Part shown: piece by piece, positions 16,956 through 24,711 of the stretch
Numbering within the stretch: position 1 is the stretch's first letter
Layout: every line of letters begins with the position of its first letter
Origin: Actinotalea solisilvae
Lineage (GTDB): Bacteria > Actinomycetota > Actinomycetes > Actinomycetales > Cellulomonadaceae
DNA: 64,000 nucleotides
Reading direction: 5' to 3'
Assembly (NCBI RefSeq): GCF_016464425.1
Contig: NZ_JADDKQ010000004.1
Span: forward strand, 1 to 64,000
Notes under the pieces: generated by a model
Seen by the model: the letters and a program-made list of their open reading frames with translations, nothing else
Database searches by the model: none
Told to the model about the DNA's origin: nothing
Translations under genes and position numbers: made by a program

Positions 16956-17126
16956 GTGGCCAGCAAGTCCCAGGACGTCCGCCCGAAGATCACGCTCGCG
17001 TGCGTGGAGTGCAAGGAGCGGAACTACATCACCAAGAAGAACCGGCGCAACGACCCGGACCGCCTGGAGATGAAGAAGTTCTGCCCGCGCGACGGCAAGC
17101 ACACCGTCCACCGCGAGACCCGCTGA
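16956..17126 (+). CDS. rpmG: Ribosomal protein bL33 (zinc type)
   Basis: This 56-residue protein of the large subunit begins [20 protein letters not shown]. It carries two cysteine pairs (C-V-E-C near 16-19 and an FC near the C terminus), so it is close to the zinc-binding (C+) form, with only the single Cys43 visible in the second half. The GTG start follows AGAGGTGG at eight bases. It follows tRNA-Met and precedes the two hydratase genes, an order common in actinobacteria. Confidence 0.93.
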   Translation: MASKSQDVRPKITLACVECKERNYITKKNRRNDPDRLEMKKFCPRDGKHTVHRETR

Positions 17127-17129
17127 CCT

Positions 17130-17145
17130 GACGCCCCCGGGCGTC
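17130..17145 (+). terminator. Short hairpin after rpmG
   Basis: GACGCCC (17130-17136) pairs with GGGCGTC (17139-17145) four bases after the rpmG stop and 15 bases before the next start. It is a weak terminator or attenuator candidate. Confidence 0.35.
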
Positions 17146-17159
17146 GGTCCACCCGGTCG

Positions 17160-17615
17160 ATGGGGATCAACCCCGCCTACGCCGGCCGCGAGTACGCGCC
17201 CACGGCGCCCTACGTCGTGGGCCGCGAGCACCTGCGCGAGTTCGCGCGCGCCGTCGGCGCGACGCACCCCGCGCATCGCGACGTGGACGCCGCCCGCGCG
17301 CTCGGCCACCCCGACGTCGTCGCGACGCCGACCTTCGCGGTCGTCGTGGCGCAGCGCGCCGAGGCCCAGCTCATCGAGGACCCCGAGGCGGCGATCGACT
17401 TCAGTCGCGTCGTCCACGCCGACGAGCGCTTCACCCACCACCGCCCGATCCACGCGGGCGACGAGCTGGTGACCGTCCTGCACATCGACTCCGTCGTCGA
17501 GCGCTCCGGCCTCGCCACCGTGACGACGCGGTGCGAGATCGCCGACGCGGCCGGGCACCCCGTCTCGACCGTGGTCTCGCGCCTCGCGGTCCGGCTCGCG
17601 GAGTCTGGCGCGTGA
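17160..17615 (+). CDS. HadA-like MaoC-N hot-dog subunit of a (3R)-hydroxyacyl dehydratase
   Basis: This is a 151-residue single hot-dog-fold protein (FAS1-like dehydratase family). It has the typical YVVGREHLREFARAVG start and RARALGHPDVVATPTF-like core. The D-x4-H hydratase motif is missing at the matching place (GATHPAHRDVD), as in mycobacterial HadA, which acts as the substrate-binding half of a heterodimer. The next gene carries the catalytic residues and overlaps by four bases, so the two probably form a HadAB-like enzyme that dehydrates 3-hydroxyacyl chains. No mycolic-acid genes are visible, so a role in general lipid metabolism is likely. The ATG at 17160 has no clear ribosome-binding site. 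Confidence 0.85.
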   Translation: MGINPAYAGREYAPTAPYVVGREHLREFARAVGATHPAHRDVDAARALGHPDVVATPTFAVVVAQRAEAQLIEDPEAAIDFSRVVHADERFTHHRPIHAGDELVTVLHIDSVVERSGLATVTTRCEIADAAGHPVSTVVSRLAVRLAESGA

Positions 17616-18034
17616 GCCGCCCCGTGCTCGAGCAGCTCGCCGTGGGCGACGTCGTCGGGACGCGGACGGTGACGTTCACGCGCCAGGACCTCGTGCGCTA
17701 CGCCGGGGCCAGCGGCGACCTCAACCCGATCCACTGGAACGAGCGCTTCGCGGGCGACGTCGGCCTCCCGGGCGTCATCGCCCACGGCATGCTCACCATG
17801 GGCGCCGCGGTGAACCTCGTGACCGACTGGGCGGGGGACCCGGGCGCGATCGCCGACTACGGCGTGCGCTTCACCCGGCCCGTCCCCGTCCCGGACCCGG
17901 GCGAGGCCGTCCTCGAGGTCTCGGGCGCGGTCGGCGCGGTCGACGCCGAGGCGCGCACCGTCCGCGTGGACCTCACGGTGACGGCGGCGGGCGAGCGCGT
18001 GCTCGGCAAGGCGCAGGTCACCGTCCGCCTCTGA
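17612..18034 (+). CDS. HadB-like MaoC dehydratase, catalytic subunit
   Basis: This 140-residue hot-dog protein carries the hydratase-2 motif GDLNPIHWNE (catalytic Asp and His around 37-42), then GLPGVIAHGMLTMG. It is the catalytic partner of the HadA-like protein, with the GTG start overlapping that gene's stop (GTGA). Together they would remove water from (3R)-hydroxyacyl-thioesters. In related genomes as I recall them, murB follows directly; here a LacI/MFS cassette lies between. Confidence 0.88.
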   Translation: MSRPVLEQLAVGDVVGTRTVTFTRQDLVRYAGASGDLNPIHWNERFAGDVGLPGVIAHGMLTMGAAVNLVTDWAGDPGAIADYGVRFTRPVPVPDPGEAVLEVSGAVGAVDAEARTVRVDLTVTAAGERVLGKAQVTVRL

Positions 18035-18084
18035 CGGCCCGGCCCGCACGGCCCCGGCGGCGCCACGTCCCGCGGCACGGGTCC

Positions 18085-19158
18085 TCAGGCGGGCGGCGGG
18101 CCCGTCGTGGTGCCGATCCGCAGCTCGACCGCGAGCTGGACGGGCCCGGGGGAGTCGCCCGCGAGCAGGGCCGCGACCGCGTGGCCCAGGGCCTCGCCCT
18201 TCGCGGCGAGCGGCTGCACGACGGTCGTGAGGACGTCCGGGCCGAGCCACGGCAGGTCGATGCCGTCGAACCCGGCGACCGACACGTCCTCGGGGACGCG
18301 CAGGCCCAGATCGCGCGCCGCGAGCATGACGCCCGCAGCCAGCAGGTCGGACTGCGCGACCACCGCCGTCGGGCGGTCCGGGCCTGCGAGGGCGACGCGC
18401 GCCGCCGCCTGCCCCTCCTCGACCAGCGAGGCCGCCGACTCGACCACGACGGCCGGGACGACGCCGGCGTCGGCGAAGCCCTCGAGCCGGTGGCGCGTGG
18501 GCGTCCAGTCGAGCTGCTCCATCCGCTCCGGCCCGACGACGCCGCAGCGCCGCTCGCGACCGAACGGGAGGGTCACCGCGGCGATGCGCTCGTGACCCAG
18601 GCCCGTGAGGTGCCGGACGAGCTCGGCGGTGCCGCTGCGGTCCTCGATCCCCACGAGGGGCACGCCCTCGAGCTCGGGCCCCTCGCCGATGACCATCGGG
18701 ACGCCGCGCTGCTGGAGTGCGGCGAGCACGGGGGAGTCGGAGTGCGCACCCCAGATGAGCACGGCGACGTCCATGGGCGCACTCGCGAGCAGGGGGTCGA
18801 GCACGGGTGCGTCCCCGGTCGCGACGTCGCCGGGCGTCGCGGGCACGAGCAGGACGCCCAGGCCCATCGTCCCCAGGGTGCCCACGAGCCCGTCGAGCAC
18901 CTGGATCGAGACCGGGTCGCGGAAGCTGCGCCGGAGCTGGTCTCCGATGACGACGGCGACGATGCCCGACCGTCCGCTGCGCAGCGAGCGGCCCAGCGGG
19001 TTGGGGCCCGCGTAGCCGAGCGAGGTGGCCGCGGCGAGCACGCGGGCGCGGGTCTCGGCGGCGATGGGGCCGGCGCCCGAGAACGCGAGCGAGGCCGTCG
19101 ACACCGAGACCCCCGCCGCGCTCGCGACGTCGGCCAGCGTCGGTCGGCTGTGCCCCAT
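18085..19158 (-). CDS. LacI family transcriptional regulator
   Basis: This 357-residue regulator has an N-terminal helix-turn-helix (PTLADVASAAGVSVSTASLA, residues 6-25), hinge and periplasmic-binding-like domain (about 62-350) with the usual VSVAGFDGIDLPWLGPDVLTT-type C-terminal segment. It is divergent from two MFS transporter genes and most likely represses them. A LacI-type operator candidate with a central CG lies at 19240-19253. The ligand is unknown. The operon has no sugar hydrolase, so the transporters may themselves define the signal. Confidence 0.92.
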   Translation of the reverse strand: MGHSRPTLADVASAAGVSVSTASLAFSGAGPIAAETRARVLAAATSLGYAGPNPLGRSLRSGRSGIVAVVIGDQLRRSFRDPVSIQVLDGLVGTLGTMGLGVLLVPATPGDVATGDAPVLDPLLASAPMDVAVLIWGAHSDSPVLAALQQRGVPMVIGEGPELEGVPLVGIEDRSGTAELVRHLTGLGHERIAAVTLPFGRERRCGVVGPERMEQLDWTPTRHRLEGFADAGVVPAVVVESAASLVEEGQAAARVALAGPDRPTAVVAQSDLLAAGVMLAARDLGLRVPEDVSVAGFDGIDLPWLGPDVLTTVVQPLAAKGEALGHAVAALLAGDSPGPVQLAVELRIGTTTGPPPA

Positions 19159-19239
19159 CTCACCCGCCCTCGTCGTGCTGCCTGGCCGTCCTGGTGTTGA
19201 CGGTGCGCCAGCCTATCGGCGAAGATCTACGAGGCGGGC

Positions 19240-19253
19240 TCGAATCGTTTCGA
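19240..19253. promoter_or_regulatory. Candidate LacI-family operator
   Basis: TCGAATCGTTTCGA is a 14-bp near-palindrome around a central CG; only one symmetric pair of positions (6 and 9) departs. It lies in the 181-base region between the regulator and the MFS pair, 87 bases before the MFS start, in a locally AT-richer stretch. Confidence 0.55.
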
Positions 19254-19339
19254 AAATCGGGCATCGCTCGCACACCACCCGAACCACCCGGCCCGGCGTC
19301 GTGCCTCCTCCCCGCCCGGTCACCCCCTGGAACGAGCCC

Positions 19340-20707
19340 ATGCCCGCGCTCCCCCGCGCCCCCCGCCCGCCCCGCACCGCACCCGCCCGCAGGCCCCCCG
19401 CGCGCGACGCGCACCTCGCCCCCGAGGTCCTGCGCGCGCGGACGCTGCTCATCGGGCTCTACGCGCTCCTCGGCCTGACCGTCTCGAGCTGGCTCGCGCG
19501 GCTGCCCACCGTCCGCAGCGCGCTCGACCTCGGCACGGCCGAGCTCGGCACGATCCTGCTCGTGGGCGCGGTCGGCTCGCTCGCCACGGTGCTCGTGGCG
19601 GGCGGCGTCGTCGCGCGGTGGGGGAGCCGGCGGACGCTGCTCACGGCCGCGGTGATGTTCTCGGTCGCGAACCTGCTGCTGGGCCTCGCGCCCACGGTGG
19701 GCGAGGTCGGCGTGCTCGTCGTCGGCGTGCTCCTCCTGAGCTCATCGTTCGCGCTCGGCAACGTCCCGATGAACGTCGAGACGGTCGTCATCGAGCGGCG
19801 CATGGGCCGCACCGTCGTGCCGCAGTTCCACGCCGCGTTCTCCCTGGGCAGCGTCACCGGGTCCGCGCTGGGCGCGCTCGCGTCGTGGGCCGACGTCCCC
19901 CTGCTCGTGCAGTTCGGCCTGGTGAGCGTGGGCACGCTCGTGTGGCGCTTCGCCGCCGTGCCGGGCGCGGTGCTCCCGGCCGAGCCCTCGCCGGTCGCCG
20001 CGGCCGACCTGCACGACGCGCCGCCGGCCCGCCGCGGTGCCGGTCTGCGGGCCGCGCTGTCGGCGTGGCGCGAGCGCCGCACGCTGCTCATCGGCGTCGT
20101 CGTCATGGCGGCCGCGCTGTCCGAGGGCACCGCGAACAACTGGCTCGCGATCTCGGTCGTCGACGGGTTCGGCCAGCCGGAGGCGGTCGCCGCGCTCGTC
20201 TTCGGCACGTTCGTCGCGTCCATGACCGCGGCCCGCCTCGCGGGCACCTACCTCATCGACCGCTTCGGCCGGGTCGCGGTGCTCACGGCGTCGGGCGTCA
20301 CGAGCCTCGCCGGACTCGTCCTCTTCGGCCTCGCCCCCTCGCTCCCGACGTCGGTCGTCGGCGTCGTCGCGTGGGGCCTGGGCGCCGGTCTCGTGGTCCC
20401 GATCGGCATGGCCGCGGTCTCGGGCGACCCGCTGCGGGCCGCCGGCCGCGTCGCCGTCGTCTCGGCCTTCGCGTCGGTCGCCTCGATCACCGCACCGCCC
20501 CTCATCGGCCTCGCGGCCGAGGCCATGGGCGCGCGCCACGCGCTGCTGCTCATCACGGGCGTCATGCTCGCGGGCACGCTGCTCTCGGGCTCGGTGCGCG
20601 AGCCGGGTGGCGCGCGCGCCCCGCGCCGGGGCACGGTGGGCCGCGACGCCGTCGCCCCCGCACCCGCCCTGTCCGCGACGCCCGAGCTCAGCGAGGCCCT
20701 CCCGTGA
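19340..20707 (+). CDS. MFS transporter (YbjJ-like), first of tandem pair
   Basis: This 455-residue carrier has twelve predicted helices. It shows the YbjJ-like N-terminal SSWLARLPTVRSALDLGTAELG pattern and a mid-protein RTLLIGVVVMAAALSEGTANNW segment. The substrate is unknown. The ATG at 19340 is used, with a weak ribosome-binding site; the Arg/Pro-rich first 30 residues are cytoplasmic. The gene overlaps the next MFS gene by four bases and is a clear paralogue of it. Probable control is by the divergent LacI regulator. Confidence 0.88.
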   Translation: MPALPRAPRPPRTAPARRPPARDAHLAPEVLRARTLLIGLYALLGLTVSSWLARLPTVRSALDLGTAELGTILLVGAVGSLATVLVAGGVVARWGSRRTLLTAAVMFSVANLLLGLAPTVGEVGVLVVGVLLLSSSFALGNVPMNVETVVIERRMGRTVVPQFHAAFSLGSVTGSALGALASWADVPLLVQFGLVSVGTLVWRFAAVPGAVLPAEPSPVAAADLHDAPPARRGAGLRAALSAWRERRTLLIGVVVMAAALSEGTANNWLAISVVDGFGQPEAVAALVFGTFVASMTAARLAGTYLIDRFGRVAVLTASGVTSLAGLVLFGLAPSLPTSVVGVVAWGLGAGLVVPIGMAAVSGDPLRAAGRVAVVSAFASVASITAPPLIGLAAEAMGARHALLLITGVMLAGTLLSGSVREPGGARAPRRGTVGRDAVAPAPALSATPELSEALP

Positions 20708-22053
20708 CGACCGCCCGCGTGCCCAGCACCGCCGTCCGCGCCGCGTCGACCGCGGTCTTCGTGTCCTTCCTGCTCAACGGGTTCAACTTCGCGAGCTGGG
20801 CGTCGCGCCTGCCCGCGGTGCGCGACGAGCTCGGCATGGAGCCCGAGCAGCTCGGCCTCCTCCTGCTCGTGGCGTCCATCGGGTCGATCTGCGCCCTGCC
20901 GCTCTCGGGGCTCGTGGTGCAGCGGCTCGGCGCGCGCCGGGCGATCATCACGTTCGCGACCGTCAACGTCGCGGGTCTCCTGTTCGCCGCGCTCGGCGTC
21001 GCCCTGACGTCGCTGTGGCTCGTGGTGCCTGCGCTCGTGCTCTTCGGCGTCGGCACCGGCGTGTGGGACTCGGCGATGAACCTCGAGGGGGCCGCCGTCG
21101 AGCAGGCGCTCGGCCGCGCGATCATGCCGCGGTTCCACGCCGGGTTCTCGTTCGGCACCATGGCCGGGGCCGGCGTCGGCGCGATCGCCGCCGCGCTGCA
21201 CGCGTCGGTCCTCGCGCACCTGTCGATCGGCCTCGTCCTCTCGCTCGTGGGCGTCGTCGTCTCGGCGCGCTGGTTCCTGCCCGAGGGCACGCACGACGCG
21301 CACAGCGACGACACTGACGCCGCCAGCTCACCCCATGCGCCCCGGCGCAGCCGGCTGGGCGCGTGGGGCGAGCCGCGCACGCTCCTCATCGGCCTGGTCG
21401 TGCTCGCCGCGGCCCTCACCGAGGGTGCCGCCAACGACTGGGTCAGCCTCGCGGTGGTGGACGGCTTCGGGACCGACCACGCGACCGGCGCGATCGGGTT
21501 CGGCATCTTCGTCACCGCGATGACCGCGATGCGCCTGCTCGGCACGGGGCTGCTCGACCGCTGGGGCCGCATCGCCGTGCTCCGCCTGTCGGCCGGGCTG
21601 TCCATCGTGGGGCTGCTCGTGTTCGGTCTCGTCCCGAGCCTCGTCGTCGCGCTCGTCGGCGTCGTGCTCTGGGGCATGGGCGCCGCTCTCGGCTTCCCCG
21701 TCGGCATGAGCGCCGCCTCGGACGACCCGCGCCGGGCGGCGCCGCGCGTCGCCGTCGTGGCGACCATCGGGTACTCGGCGTTCTTCGTCGGCCCGCCGCT
21801 GCTCGGCATGCTCGCCCAGCACGTCGGCTACCGGCAGGCGCTGCTCGCGATCGCGGTCCCCGTGGTCGTCGGCCTGCTGGTCCTGCCCGCGGCGCGGCCG
21901 CTGCCGACCGCGGCCGGCCTCGCACCCCGCGACGGCGCGGCCCCCGCGGGCGACGCGGGGCCGCAGGACGTCCCGCGGGACCCGCGCGACGGCACGACTG
22001 CCGACCCGGCCACGAGCGTCCCCGGGCGCGGCGGGCCTAGCCTGGAGCCGTGA
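20704..22053 (+). CDS. MFS transporter (YbjJ-like), second of tandem pair
   Basis: This 449-residue carrier has twelve helices. Its ASWASRLPAVRDELGMEPEQLG start and RTLLIGLVVLAAALTEGAANDW middle match the upstream carrier closely, so the two arose by duplication. The GTG overlaps the upstream stop (GTGA), and its own stop overlaps the murB GTG in the same way. Translation of murB is therefore coupled to transporter expression. The C-terminal 45 residues are Pro/Gly/Asp-rich and probably disordered. The substrate is unknown. Confidence 0.88.
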   Translation: MTTARVPSTAVRAASTAVFVSFLLNGFNFASWASRLPAVRDELGMEPEQLGLLLLVASIGSICALPLSGLVVQRLGARRAIITFATVNVAGLLFAALGVALTSLWLVVPALVLFGVGTGVWDSAMNLEGAAVEQALGRAIMPRFHAGFSFGTMAGAGVGAIAAALHASVLAHLSIGLVLSLVGVVVSARWFLPEGTHDAHSDDTDAASSPHAPRRSRLGAWGEPRTLLIGLVVLAAALTEGAANDWVSLAVVDGFGTDHATGAIGFGIFVTAMTAMRLLGTGLLDRWGRIAVLRLSAGLSIVGLLVFGLVPSLVVALVGVVLWGMGAALGFPVGMSAASDDPRRAAPRVAVVATIGYSAFFVGPPLLGMLAQHVGYRQALLAIAVPVVVGLLVLPAARPLPTAAGLAPRDGAAPAGDAGPQDVPRDPRDGTTADPATSVPGRGGPSLEP

Positions 22054-23183
22054 CCACCGCCGTCGAGACCCCTGTGCTCTCCGCCCTCACCACGCTGCGC
22101 CTGGGCGGTCCGGCCGCCCGGCTCGTCGACGCCGCCAGCGAGGCCGAGCTGGTCGCGGCCGTGCGTGACGCCGACGCCGCGGGCGAGCCCCTCCTGGTCC
22201 TGGGCGGCGGCTCGAACCTGGTCGTCGCCGACGAGGGCTTCGGCGGCGTCGTCGTGCGCGACGCGCGCCGGGGGGTCGAGGTCGAGGACGCCGACAGCTG
22301 CGGCGGCGCGAGCATCCGCGTGCCCGCGGGCACGCCGTGGGTCGACGTCGTCGACCGCGCGGTCGCGTCCGGCTGGGTCGGCGTCGAGGCGCTCGCGGGC
22401 ATCCCGGGCTCGACCGGTGCGACGCCCGTGCAGAACGTCGGCGCGTACGGGCAGGAGGTGTCGGGCGCGATCTCGACCGTCCGCACGTGGGACCGCGAGC
22501 AGGGGCGCGTCCGCACCCTGGCCCTGCCGGACCTCGCCTTCGGCTACCGCACGTCGGTGCTCAAGCGCTCACTCCGCACGTCCGAGGGGGCGCCGTCGTC
22601 CTTCGCGCCGACGCCCCGCTACGTCGTGCTCGACGTCGGCTTCCAGCTGCGCCTCGGCACGCTCTCGGCGCCGGTCGCCTACCCCGAGCTGGCACGCCGG
22701 CTCGGCGTCGAGGTGGGGGCGCGCGCGCCGCTCGCCGACGTGCGGGCCGCGGTCCTCGAGCTGCGCGCCGGCAAGGGCATGGTCCTCGACGCCGCGGACC
22801 CCGACACGTGGAGCGCCGGCTCGTTCTTCACCAACCCCGTGCTGCCCGCCGAGGTCGCCGACACCCTGCCCGAGGGTGCGCCTCGGTTCGCGGTGCGGTC
22901 CGCGCGGCCCGAGTCGACCACGGGCCCGAGCCTCGGCGCGGTCGACGCCTCGCTGGTCAAGACGAGCGCGGCGTGGCTCATCGAGCACGCGGGCTTCGGC
23001 AAGGGCTACGGCCTGCCCGGCCCGGTCGGCCTCTCGACGAAGCACCCGCTCGCGCTGACCCACCGCGGGGACGGCACCACGGCGCAGCTGCTCGCCCTCG
23101 CCCGAGAGGTGCGCGACGGCGTGCGGGACCGGTTCGGGATCGAGCTCGAGCCCGAGCCGGTGCTCGTCGGCTGCTCGCTCTGA
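22050..23183 (+). CDS. murB: UDP-N-acetylenolpyruvoylglucosamine reductase MurB
   Basis: This 377-residue flavoenzyme reduces UDP-GlcNAc-enolpyruvate to UDP-MurNAc with NADPH, the second committed step of peptidoglycan synthesis. FAD-binding motifs are TTLRLGGPA (about 12-20), VLGGGSNLVVAD (about 50-61) and GIPGSTGATPVQNVGAYGQE (about 117-136). FGYRTSVLK and the serine in SAGSFFTNP are the catalytic-region motifs, and the C-terminal half is complete. The GTG overlaps the MFS stop. The long inserts are common in actinobacterial MurB. Confidence 0.95.
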   Translation: MTTAVETPVLSALTTLRLGGPAARLVDAASEAELVAAVRDADAAGEPLLVLGGGSNLVVADEGFGGVVVRDARRGVEVEDADSCGGASIRVPAGTPWVDVVDRAVASGWVGVEALAGIPGSTGATPVQNVGAYGQEVSGAISTVRTWDREQGRVRTLALPDLAFGYRTSVLKRSLRTSEGAPSSFAPTPRYVVLDVGFQLRLGTLSAPVAYPELARRLGVEVGARAPLADVRAAVLELRAGKGMVLDAADPDTWSAGSFFTNPVLPAEVADTLPEGAPRFAVRSARPESTTGPSLGAVDASLVKTSAAWLIEHAGFGKGYGLPGPVGLSTKHPLALTHRGDGTTAQLLALAREVRDGVRDRFGIELEPEPVLVGCSL

Positions 23184-23205
23184 GCGCGTCGCCGCCCGCG
23201 CGGCC

Positions 23206-23637
23206 TCAGCGGTCGCGCGCCACCGTGGCCGCCTCGCGTCCCGGGCCGTGCCCGCGGGCCGCACCGGGCGGGGGAGCGGCGAGCAGGGCGCCGCGGACGA
23301 GGCCGAGCACGGCGTCGTCGTCGAGCCCGGACGCGCGTGCGCTCGCGACCAGGCGGTCCGCGGCGTTCCGCAGCGAGCCGTCCGCGGGCAGGACGGCGTC
23401 GGCCACCACGGTGCCCGTACGGCGCCGGGTCGCGACGACCCCGGCGGCCTCGAGCTCGCGGTAGGCGCGCGCGACGGTCCCCGACGCGACCCCGAGGTCC
23501 GAGGCGAGCGCGCGGATCGTGGGCAGCCGGTCGCCCGCCCGCAGGCGCCGGGCCGAGACGTGGGCGAGCACCTGGAGCCGGATCTGCTCGTACGGCGGCA
23601 CGCCCGAGGCGAGATCGACCTCGATGTGCAGGCTCAT
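23206..23637 (-). CDS. GntR family regulator, YtrA/YhcF type
   Basis: This 143-residue regulator has a winged helix-turn-helix of the GntR type: PPYEQIRLQVLAHVSARRL at 14-32, LPTIRALASDLGVASGTVAR at 38-57 and RTGTVV at 73-78. The short alpha-helical tail without an effector domain marks the YtrA subfamily, which usually controls adjacent membrane or ABC genes. The gene overlaps the upstream membrane-protein gene by four bases (ATGA), so it is last in a two-gene operon and probably autoregulated through the inverted repeats at 24665-24696. Confidence 0.9.
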   Translation of the reverse strand: MSLHIEVDLASGVPPYEQIRLQVLAHVSARRLRAGDRLPTIRALASDLGVASGTVARAYRELEAAGVVATRRRTGTVVADAVLPADGSLRNAADRLVASARASGLDDDAVLGLVRGALLAAPPPGAARGHGPGREAATVARDR

Positions 23638-24650
23638 CGGGCCACCGCGGCCGCGGCGTCGTCGGCGGGCGCCGGCGCGACGGCGGCGTCGCCCTGCTGC
23701 AGGGTGAGTGCCACCGCGACGACCAGCACGGCGAGCCCGACGACGGCCAGGGCGGTGCCGCCCAGCAGGTAGGCCGTGCTGCCGGAAGGGGTCGCGCCGT
23801 CCACGGTGACGTCCCCGAGGCCGCGGACCGCGACGCCGGCGACCACGAGCACCGCGCCCGCCGTCGCGCCGAGCACGAGCTGCGTGCCGCGCAGCACCCG
23901 GTGCGCGCTGAGGCGGCGCAGGCCGAGGTCCCAGGCGTCGGCCGCGTCGGCGACCGCGGCGCGGCGGGTCACGAGGCGCAGGACGACCTCCTGGCCGGCC
24001 AGGACGAGGCCGGCCGCGACGAGGAGCGGCAGCCCGTAGAACCAGCCCGGGAAGGGGCTGTGCGTCGCGGCGCCGCCGAGGAACGTCCGGGCCACGGAGC
24101 GCCCGTCCGGCTCCGCGACCAGCGCGCACCCGGCGAGCGTCACGGCCAGCAGGGCGGCCCAGGTCCAGGTGAGGCGGCGCACGCGCGGAGGCGCGACGTC
24201 GCGCACGGCACGCGGCCGCAGGCTCGCGCGCCGCAGCGTGCCGCTCGGCCGCGGCCACGTGAGCTCGCCGACGGCGTGCACGAGGAGGAAGGCCAGGCCG
24301 ACCCCGGCGGGCGTGAGCCCCACGAGCACGCCGCCCCCGAGGAAGCCGGAGCCGCCCACGCTCCGCGCGTATGCGCGCAGGACCGCGTGCAGGCCGGGCA
24401 GGGCGCCGTACCCGAGCAGGGGCAGCGCGACGACCGCGACCGTCCACGCGGCGACGTGCACGACGGCGGCGTGCCGACGGGCCGCGGCGGCGGCACGGCT
24501 CGGTGCGGGCGGACGGCGGGTCGCCCGGACCGCGAGCAGGACCAGCACGGCGAGCAGCAGGGCGGGGACGCCGAGGCCCACGACCGTCCAGAGGATGTCG
24601 TAGACGGGGGGCACGAGGACGTCGGCCTGACCGTCGGGCTGCGCGTGCAC
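23634..24650 (-). CDS. Multi-pass membrane protein of unknown function
   Basis: This 338-residue protein has about eight predicted membrane helices (first at 18-41, last at 296-315). I recognise no catalytic motif; the sequence is Ala/Leu/Val/Arg-rich. It resembles DUF1648-like membrane partners of YtrA regulators only in context, not clearly in sequence. The GTG at 24650 follows GAGGT at five bases. Its operon partner is the GntR regulator, so it is probably a stress-responsive envelope protein. That is inference. Confidence 0.75.
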   Translation of the reverse strand: MHAQPDGQADVLVPPVYDILWTVVGLGVPALLLAVLVLLAVRATRRPPAPSRAAAAARRHAAVVHVAAWTVAVVALPLLGYGALPGLHAVLRAYARSVGGSGFLGGGVLVGLTPAGVGLAFLLVHAVGELTWPRPSGTLRRASLRPRAVRDVAPPRVRRLTWTWAALLAVTLAGCALVAEPDGRSVARTFLGGAATHSPFPGWFYGLPLLVAAGLVLAGQEVVLRLVTRRAAVADAADAWDLGLRRLSAHRVLRGTQLVLGATAGAVLVVAGVAVRGLGDVTVDGATPSGSTAYLLGGTALAVVGLAVLVVAVALTLQQGDAAVAPAPADDAAAAVAR

Positions 24651-24664
24651 GTCGACCTCGTTCC

Positions 24665-24696
24665 ATCAATGAATCAAGACATTGATACATTGACAT
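24665..24696. promoter_or_regulatory. Candidate operator of the GntR operon
   Basis: ATCAATG (24665-24671) and CATTGAT (24680-24686) form a perfect inverted repeat with an 8-base gap, followed by a third half-site CATTGACA (24689-24696). The run is strikingly AT-rich for this genome and lies 15 bases upstream of the membrane-protein start. Confidence 0.6.
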
Positions 24697-24711
24697 CGCG
24701 CGGCACCGCGG

